DNA of 64,000 bases from Taxawa tesnikishii (nom. ined.) (taxonomy: Eukaryota; Ascomycota; Dothideomycetes; Dothideales). Of the stretch, positions 57,034-64,000 are shown one piece after another. Every line of letters starts with the position of its first letter. Position 1 is the first letter of the stretch. The DNA lies in contig JAPDRO010000001.1 of the NCBI GenBank assembly GCA_030247885.1, positions 1,302,001 through 1,366,000 on the forward strand, written 5' to 3'. The notes under the pieces are model-generated. The model did not search any database and had not been told where the DNA came from. It was given only the letters and a program-made list of their open reading frames with translations. Both the position numbers and the translations under genes were made by a program.

Positions 57034-58748
57034 ATGAGCATAGCTTATTGGGAGGTGTCTGCGATTTTGCTTTTGTGAGTCGACCCACCACCTGCCACCG
57101 TCCGCTCCGCTGCTCTGCTCTGCCTTGCCCGTTGCAGAGTAAACTTCCGCGCCTCGTCTCCATTCAGCCTCCGAGTGTTTCACGCATGGTGCATTCGCAC
57201 GTGAGCTGACCACGTCTGCAGTGTGTTTCGTTATCTGCGTCTTGTGGTCAACCTAATTTCTAACTGGACCTTCAAACCCATACCCGTTCCAGAAAACCCA
57301 ACATACACATCCCAGGATGTTACCGTCATTATCCCCACCATCGATGGCGACGGAGATGAGCTCCGCCGCACCATCAAGACCTGCCTCGCCACACAGCCCT
57401 TCGAGATTATGATTGTTACCGTAGATGCGAACATCAAACGGGCAATGACGATGGCGGCAGCCATAAACCCAAAAAGATTCGTGTGCTCAGCATACCAAAG
57501 GCGAACAAGCGCAGCCAAATGTGCGAGGCCATCCCCCAGGTAAAAACGCCAATCACGGTTTTCGCAGACGACGATGTCATCTGGCCGATCACTGTTCTGC
57601 CATGGATGCTCGCTCCCTTCGAGGACCCCAAAATGGGTGGTGTCGGCACCTCTCAGCGACTGATGCGGCCGGAGAGACTGAGCTTGTGGGGTTTCCTTGG
57701 TTCGCTCTATCTGGAAAGACGCAATTTCGACTGCTCTGCTTGTCTGCATATGGATGGCGGGCTTCCTTGCCTTTCCGGACGCACCGTAGCATACCGAACC
57801 GATATTCTACAGGACGAGGCCTTCACGTTCGGTTTCACTCACGAGACGTGGAGGACCTACCAGCTTAATGCGGACGACGACAACTTCATCACCCGTTGGA
57901 TGTTCACACACGGTTATAAGATCGCAATGCAGTACCACAAGGCGGCCGAAGTGCAGACGACTCTGGAGGATAGTCCAAAGTATCTCAAGCAATGCCTCCG
58001 CTGGATCCGCAGCAACTGGCGTAGCAACCTCACCAGCATGTTTGTCGAGAGACACTATTGGTGGTAAGTACCGACAACAAAGCAGAAAAACCCCCGCATT
58101 TCTAACCGTCTCGAAGGACACACCCGTGGACAACCTACGCCGTTTTCCAGACGACACTGACCGCATGGGCTTTTGTGGACCCTTTGATCTTCTTCCTGTG
58201 CTACAAGGCAACTGAAGGCTGGCCCACTGAAACACGCAAGCCGCTTCTTATCGCAGTCGCAATCTGGATCTTCCTCTTCGCCAAGACTGTCAAGCTGATG
58301 GGACACTTCATCCGCTATCCTGGAGACATTGTTCTGCTTCCAGTATCCATCATGTTTGGTTACGTGCACGGCATCCTCAAGCTCATCGGACTGTTTACGC
58401 TATCAGAGGTAAGAGACGCCAAAAAGACGCACGGTTGGCTGCGCAGAACTGACCGAGCAACAGACTGCCTGGGGCAGCCGTGATGGTGCAGACGAAGATG
58501 ATCGCTTCAGAATGATCCGGCTCCCACCTTACGACTCCGAAGATGCCGAGGATCAGCCTCAGGCCGCCTCCGGCTCGGAGTCTCCTTTGCTGCCAGTGCA
58601 GCGTCTCCTCCATACCGCACCGATGATGTTGATGATTCTGTTTCGAGCGCGCACTACCACGACTAATGACCGCATTTTGATACCCAGGAAGGGCCCTTTC
58701 TATTCTTCTTCTTTTTTGTTCGTTCTTGCATCGATCTCTCTTGCATAG
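57034..58748 (+). CDS. GT2 polysaccharide synthase (Cps1/hyaluronan-synthase-like glycosyltransferase)
   Basis: I read exons 57034..57074, 57222..58063, 58117..58410 and 58464 to the end. Exon 1 gives MSIAYWEVSAILLFVFRYLRL, a first membrane helix, followed by NWTFKPIPVPENP. The catalytic GT2 domain has VTVIIPTIDGDG, VFADDDVIWP (DxD site), a DDD in LNADDDNFITRW, and KQCLRWIRSNWRSN, which contains the processive QxxRW motif. Two to four helices follow (TAWAFVDPLIFFLCY, LLIAVAIWIFLFAKTVKLMG). The layout matches fungal Cps1-type synthases, including the group named GT2 in Zymoseptoria that supports hyphal growth on solid surfaces; the product glycan is unknown. One -1 change sits at 57480/57481 (KRF to VLSIPKANK). 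The very C-terminus is uncertain: another frame ends DDVDDSVSSAHYHD at 58666 and may be the real one. The start in exon 1 is inferred. Confidence 0.83.
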
Positions 58749-59712
58749 AGACAGTAGATGAAGCGGAGATTCACCTTGCTGACTGGGAGGCTTCATTGCC
58801 GAAAAGTTATTACTACCTCAAAAAGAACAACCGCTCTTGGTTCAGGCGAGGGCGGCGCAGTGTACTGGGAGCGCTTTTGAGAGAAACAGAAAAGCTGGAT
58901 AACCACATTCCTCCGACTGTTCTCTGCTCTTCTATCGGCGTTTATCGAAAACAGTCTTGTTGTTCTTGCGATCGGGAACTGGTTCCTCTTTCCTACTGCA
59001 TACCCTGTGGCATATTGCGGCAATTGTAACATACATAGCGTCAACCACAGATTGATCGACAGCCGTAAATTCTTCTCCACCTGTCTTGTGTAGAAGTACG
59101 GACCCAGTCCTTGCTTGCCGTTAAGCCCAAGCTCCCTGCGACTAGCCGTGGGCCTGATCGAGCCGTCAGTGTTCCTGCGTGCTGGCGCTGTTGCTCCATG
59201 CAAGACATAGTTTCCCGGCGGCAGCCTCGTCTTGCCTGCCCCCTCCCCTCGAGCCCAGTCATGTGTCGACGACAGGCGTGCAAAGCGATCGCTTCCGCGT
59301 GAGCACTTGCGAGATGGTCCAAGAAGAACGATTGATTGAGATGAGATGGTGGCGTTTCCGACGAGGTGGTCAGCTCCTTCACCAACTTCCCCTTGTCCGG
59401 CACACAGGTCGACGCAGGTGTTGACAGACACCTGCATCAGGCGCGCATGAAGAAGGGTTGGCAGAGCTGACCCATGTTGCGGCGGCACACCCTGCCTTGT
59501 CCGCTTTGGCTTTAGCGAAATGTGGAGCAGGTGAGAGAGGCGCAACGCCATCTGGACGCCTCGCAGGTGCCTAACGCGAGGCAGTGGGAGGGGTACATTT
59601 CGGAGACCGCGATACGGCAGAGAGGCACCGCAGCCCGTATCGGCTTGGTGACTTCTGGTGTGTGTGCATGTGTGTGTGCGTACTCGTAGACGCGTCTGTT
59701 TTTAGCGGGATT

Positions 59713-59732
59713 GATTGCTTGCTTGCTTGCTT
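59713..59732. repeat. Tetranucleotide repeat (gctt), about 4 units
   Basis: A short GCTT run within the gene-poor stretch. Confidence 0.8.
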
Positions 59733-60651
59733 CCTCCTCACCGAACAACAACGGCCTTGTTGCGCCGGCCAGTGGTCATCGTGATTCATGACCAGATGGC
59801 ACTCATGCAGGTCCCGTCCACGGCGTTGGACGCGTGCTTCCCCCGTCTGCAATCGCCAACACTGCTGCACGCAACAGAATCTTGACTGGAGCGTCGTTCT
59901 CTTTGGGGTGTGCTCGTGCTCGAAGATTGCGCTTAGCGGGAACGCACCAAGGATCAAGGAGCGACGGGAAGCCGTAGCGCAGAGTAGCCTCATGCTCGTC
60001 ATTCTCACCGGCCTCAAGGTTGATCGCGCTCCCGCCCACCCTGTCGCTGTGCAAATCTGCTCCGTGCCACCCCTGCGAGTCCCGCGCATGGACAACCTCA
60101 ACAGATCCCTGTACATTCGGCCGAGGAGGAGCGCGAAGGCTTGCCCAGTGGCTGTCCTGTAGGAGTCTGCCAAGGCGAGCCCGCAGGAACGATGGGAGGT
60201 GGAGGTGTGGCAGCAAGAAAAAGCAAGCCGGCTCAACCAATGCAAATTGAGCTTCTAACCGCATTTTGCAGCTCCTTCCTGAATGGAGGAGGTCGCGTCT
60301 GCGGGGGCCCAGATATACCTCACGCATGACCAATGAGAGCTGCCGGGTTCTCCTTCCCTATGGAGCAATATAGCAAAGCGTCTAAGGCGATAGATGTCTC
60401 ATGCCGCAGCGACGGACCGATGGGCAGCAGATGCTCTGAAGTAGAAGAAGCAAGTGCAACTCGTTTGCAGCTGCTGACACGGGCAGTTCCATGCTGCAGA
60501 GCGAGCGCGTGTCTGGCCGCATTTGCCTTCATCGGTTGTTTCTTTTGGATGAGAGTTCCTGCGTCTGCGCCTCTTGGCGGCACCGCTTTCCGAAGTTCCG
60601 GCCTCTCCCGAGTCGAGGCCTTTGACGGTGTGGAGAAGCCGATCAACGAAC

Positions 60652-60682
60652 GCATCAGCGTCAGCATCAGCATCAGCATCAA
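60652..60682. repeat. 6-bp tandem repeat (catcag), about 5 units
   Basis: Imperfect CATCAG/CGTCAG hexamer array. A hexamer array would keep any frame, but no gene is recognised here. Confidence 0.8.
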
Positions 60683-61510
60683 CAATGTGTCATTATTGCA
60701 CACGGCGAGTCTCGCTCGTGTTTCCTCTCGTGCGTTCTCACGGAGGAACCTACAATCGTCCGCGAGTATCACAGCATTGAGCGGACAGTCCCCAAGTGGA
60801 CCAGTCAAATAGCCGGAATGCACCAGACGTGTAGCACCACGGCAGCAGCATGTGTAGTCCCCAACCACGCCGTCGGACCCTACGCCGATTCTCCTGTCGA
60901 CCAACCAATTGCCCTAGTCGACACCCACTCACCCAGCAGCGAAAACTCTAATATCTGGGATATATCACATGTCAGAACGCCAAGCAGCATCGCAGGTGAG
61001 ACACGGCAGACAGAAACAGCCCTTGTAACGGCAATGCCTTGTTGAAATGTAGGGTCCTCTGCGAGGTCAAAGTGTAACCTTGTTCTTCCCCAGAGCTGAA
61101 AATGGTCCGAACCTTCGTGTCTGCCGTGCTCGCGCTCAGTGCTCGTCCTCCCTGCTGCGCCGCTGTGTATCCGATCTGGGTTGTTTGAGCAGTGCTGCTA
61201 TATGGGCCTTGTGCACATATGCACTTGCACTTGCTGCACTAGTCAACTGAGCCTCTCACCCGGGCCGTAAGATCACGCAATCGTCCTGTTGACATCCCAA
61301 AATAGGGTCCACCTCAAACCCCACAGAGAGAAAATGACAATCTTGGACCGGGTCGCATCCCGCGTATTATCGTCGGCTTCAAAACGTCTTGTTCGATCAG
61401 GACCATCGTGAGTCGTGTTGACGGTGCGGTATCTATGGGACTGGACTCTTCTCAACACATAGTGTGGGCCCTGCATCCCTCTACGCGACGAGATGGCTGG
61501 TGAAGCTAGA

Positions 61511-62660
61511 TCAGGTGCTTAGCCTGTACGCTTCAACTGCTGTCTCGCCCCATATCCTCCTCAGGTCTTGCTCAGACAGACCCTTTCGCTGCAACACGAC
61601 GCTTATCACGTCCTGCCAAACCATCCAAGAGCCTTCAGTGGCTGGCCCTCTCACATTGCAAACGGGCCAATCGCTACCAAACATAATCCTCTGCGGAGAG
61701 AAGCATGCGAATAGCTGATCGAGCCACGGCCTCATGCTGTTTGCTATGTCCTGTGCTGAATTCGACTCCATTCTCTCGCTGCCGAATTCAGAGAAGGCAC
61801 CTGAGAGCTTCATGTAGGTGTTCGGGAAGCTCGCGAAACGCTCAATGCATTTGCTCCATCTGCTGAAGTCGTCCGAGTTCTTGTTCGCTAAGGGTCCAAT
61901 GGAGAGATCTGGCTTGCAAAGATGGTCTAGATCCAATCAGCTGCTCGAAAGCTCTACAGAAGGACGTCTCTGAATGGATTGAATGATACACACTCAAGAC
62001 AAAGATCACCTTTTCCTCATTCTCGGTTCCTTCATTAACCCGCTCTATCACCTTCACCAAAGCTTCAAGCTGCCAGACACCCCCTGAATGCGCATCAACG
62101 CCCACATCAAACGAGTAACTGCGACCTGCAGATCGGAACGAACGTAGAATGGTAATGAACTCGTCACTGAAGACCAAAGACTCAAACTTCTGCCTGTCTG
62201 TGATGCCCTGCAAGAGAAATCTGAACCCCTTGATTCTGCTCCAGGTCTCTGCGCCCGCCGTCTGCTCTGCGAGTTGCAGCCAGTCCTCGAATACTTTGGC
62301 ACCCTGATCCATAGGCGCCCAGGCTACGATACCCAGCAGAGTCCTTGAATCGCGCTGCCCGTACTGTCCCTCGACAATGCTCCGCAGAAATCTGATCTCT
62401 TCAACCGGCTGTCGAGCCCAGACACCCAATGGCTGGTCTCGTGACGTCTCGAGATGTCGGTCTGTCTCAACATATACGACGCCTTTTACCTCAGGAGCAG
62501 TGGCGTCGAAACCGTCCTGATGTGCTGCACGGTAGTAGTCTGAGAGTATGTGCTGCTTTGCCAGAAGGTCGCCTTCGCTCATCCAGCCGTGACCCTCTGG
62601 ATTGGAAGCTGATTCGGGCCAGAGATGGATGTGGCTGTCGATGATGGGTAGGCGCGCCAT
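61511..62660 (-). CDS. Amidohydrolase family 2 protein (lactonase-like)
   Basis: Two exons, 62660..61994 and 61926..61511, with a 67 bp intron, 360 residues in frame. MARLPIIDSHIHLWPESASNP gives the metal-binding HxH at the start of the TIM barrel. YVETDRHLE, LGIVAWAPMDQGAKVFEDWL, IKGFRFLLQG, then VIFVLNHLCKPDLSI (His on strand 6, spliced), NTYMKLSGAFSEF and RIMFGSDWPVCNV (the Asp that acts in catalysis) complete the family. These features match the amidohydrolase-2 group with sugar lactonases (L-fucono-, L-rhamnono-lactonase) and 2-pyrone-4,6-dicarboxylate hydrolase. It is divergent from the DapA-family aldolase 535 bp away, which supports a sugar-acid pathway. The exact substrate is not determined. 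Confidence 0.85.
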
Positions 62661-63195
62661 ACCGACGATAGCTCCTTTGTTCGTTGCAATGAATCAACTG
62701 GCTCTTTCTCCCAGCACTCTGCCGGACCTTTTCTCTATGCTAGATCTCCTTCTACGAGGTTATTTCCCGAGATGCGCTCAACGTGTTCAATATCGGAGAT
62801 AGATGCAGCGCCTTGGGTTGGCTCTCGGCACGAATGCCGTCAACTTCGGTCCCTCTTCTCCCGGAAGAGCTTCTTCGACAGCGCAACTGTTTCACCGTGG
62901 GGTTCTTGCTCCGTTACCGGCCTCTGCGTGGGCGTAAGAGCATGTCGGCAACAGATGTCCCCCCAAAGTGTGACATGCCCCGGTGACGGCAATGTTGTCG
63001 ACTAATGCTATACGCGCGGGGTCTACGTGGGGCTGTATATCTACACACAAACGCCAGCGCAAAGACCGAGCAACCGACAGACACTGAAAACACGGTAGGA
63101 GGGGTACATTCTCATCGCCTTCCTTATCCATCTTCCGTCTTTGTCTTGATTGAACACATTCCCATACACATCCGTACAGTTTCAAATTCGACCCA
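62661..63195. promoter_or_regulatory. Shared upstream region of the amidohydrolase and aldolase genes
   Basis: A 535 bp divergent intergenic region between starts at 62660 (-) and 63196 (+). Likely contains both promoters. I see no clear known motif; common control is inferred from the arrangement. Confidence 0.45.
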
Positions 63196-64000
63196 ATGGC
63201 ACCTCAATCTTCACCACCACCGCAGGGCATCTACGTCCCCGTGCCTACCTTCTTTGCCTCGTCCTCCGCTTCGAACTACGACCCTGTTACACCACCTCTC
63301 GACCTTGAAACACAGACAAAACACTCCCTGTTCCTGCTCAAGGGCGGAATCAAGGGCCTCGTTATCCTCGGTTCAACAGGCGAAGCTATCCATCTGACGA
63401 ACAAGGAGCGGGCTCAACTCATCAAGAGTCAACGTGAAGAGCTCGACAAAGCGGGTTACAAGGACCGGCCGATCATCGCGGGTACGGCCACACAGAACAT
63501 CGAAGAGACGCTGCAGCAGCTCGTAGAAGCCAAGGAGGCCGGCGCTGAATATGGCATGGTTCTCTCGCCGGGATACTTCGCGAGCGCGGCGAGCCAGCAG
63601 GGCATCACAAAGTGGTTCCAGGCCGTTGCAGACAAGAGCCCGATCCCTGTCATGATGTGCGTACTGCTGCAGACAATCCCCAGACCCTTTGAACCGATGA
63701 GCTGCAAGCGGAGGATATAAACTAACACGTGTACGCTTTCGCAGTTACCACTTCCCGGGCGTGACGAACAACCTCAACATTACCCCCGCCACATTCGAGG
63801 TGCTGGCGCAACACCCAAACATTGTGGGCTGCAAGCTCTCCCACGGCAACATCCCCGACCACACGCTTATCGCTTCGAGTCCCAAGATTGACCCCTCGCA
63901 CTTCGCCGTCTTCTCCGGACTGGGCCAGAACCTGCTTCCCGTGCTCACCATCGGCGGACAAGGCGCCATCGACGGCTTGGCCGGTGTCTTCCCCAAGACC
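63196..64000 (+). CDS. DapA/DHDPS-family aldolase, 5' part
   Basis: Exon 1 is 63196..63656, an 88 bp intron follows (63657..63744), and exon 2 runs off the right edge. MAPQSSPPPQGIYVPVPTFFA opens the barrel. GIKGLVILGSTGEAIHLTNKER is the pyruvate-binding GSTGE region, RPIIAGTATQNIEETLQQL strand 3 and AEYGMVLSPGYF strand 4. PIPVMIYHFPGVTNNLNIT (spliced) carries the catalytic Tyr, and NIVGCKLSHGN the Schiff-base Lys near residue 183. Members include 4-hydroxy-2-oxoglutarate aldolase and the L-threo-3-deoxy-hexulosonate aldolase of galacturonate breakdown; a dihydrodipicolinate synthase role is unlikely because fungi make lysine by the aminoadipate route. The pairing with the amidohydrolase favours a sugar-acid role. 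About 238 of 310 residues are seen. Confidence 0.88.

Larger units (their letters stand above)
58749..61510. other. 2.8 kb gene-poor stretch
   Basis: No supported gene on either strand between the GT2 and amidohydrolase genes (both converge here). Several open frames of 120-250 codons exist but overlap on opposite strands and show no family signature. Contains two small tandem repeats. Confidence 0.55.

Noticed and set aside
58793-59551. A 252-codon minus-strand frame in the gene-poor stretch
   Set aside because: Composition looks random, no domain or signal, and plus-strand frames overlap it.
61980-62660. Amidohydrolase as a truncated gene ending before the third metal ligand
   Set aside because: A clean 67 bp intron (61927..61993) joins VIFVL to NHLCKPDL and restores the complete family order.

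Overview
The window is nuclear DNA of a filamentous ascomycete (Pezizomycotina), most likely a dothideomycete. The evidence is dense protein-coding genes with short GT-AG introns (about 45-210 bp, CTAAC/CTGAC-type branch points), a fungal-type complex I 21.3 kDa subunit, an AcuK/ERT1 zinc-cluster regulator, a HET-domain gene, Boi-type SH3-SAM-PH architecture and a fungal GT2 polysaccharide synthase. The placement in Dothideomycetes is an impression from protein similarity, not a test. I see no transposon, rRNA, tRNA or CRISPR array.

Layout. 0-12 kb: 5' part of a purine nucleoside permease (-), a decayed HET-domain gene (+), a GNAT acetyltransferase (-), a POF1-like nucleotidyltransferase (-), complex I 21.3 kDa subunit (+), a RING/coiled-coil protein (+) and an SDR (+). 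12-27 kb: methionine synthase MET6 (-), an FAD oxidoreductase (-), a DUF3237 protein (-), the rRNA m5C methyltransferase RCM1/NSUN5 (-), a peroxiredoxin-like protein (-) and an intron-rich MFS transporter (+). 27-46 kb: AcuK/ERT1 (+), riboflavin kinase FMN1 (+), methylthioadenosine phosphorylase (+), the divergent pair MAK5 (-)/TRM7 (+), an SDR relic (-), a SIZ/PIAS-like SP-RING protein (-) and a Boi2-like polarity protein (+). 46-53.5 kb: an SDR (-), a membrane-anchored unknown (-), a small PPxY/Cys-string protein (+), helicase ROK1 (-) and ATP synthase subunit g (-). 53.5-64 kb: a repeat-rich gene-poor stretch, a GT2 polysaccharide synthase (+), a second gene-poor stretch, then a divergent pair of amidohydrolase (-) and DapA-family aldolase (+) that runs off the right edge.

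The strongest overall signal is technical or evolutionary. At least eleven otherwise well-preserved genes, several of them housekeeping (MET6, MAK5, ROK1, TRM7, MTAP), lose their reading frame by what looks like exactly one missing base, nearly always in a short mononucleotide run. The frame always changes in the -1 sense. This fits uncorrected homopolymer undercalls in a long-read-type consensus far better than a wave of pseudogenes, and it should be kept in mind when reading the gene models. Exceptions that look truly decayed are the HET-domain gene (two in-frame stops as well as frame changes) and the SDR relic at 37.2-37.7 kb.

Functionally the window is mostly housekeeping: ribosome biogenesis (MAK5, ROK1, RCM1), tRNA modification (TRM7), methionine salvage and synthesis (MTAP, MET6), flavin synthesis (FMN1), respiration (complex I subunit, ATP synthase g), gluconeogenic control (AcuK) and cell polarity/surface (Boi2-like, GT2). 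The right-edge lactonase/aldolase-like pair may form a small sugar-acid catabolic unit.
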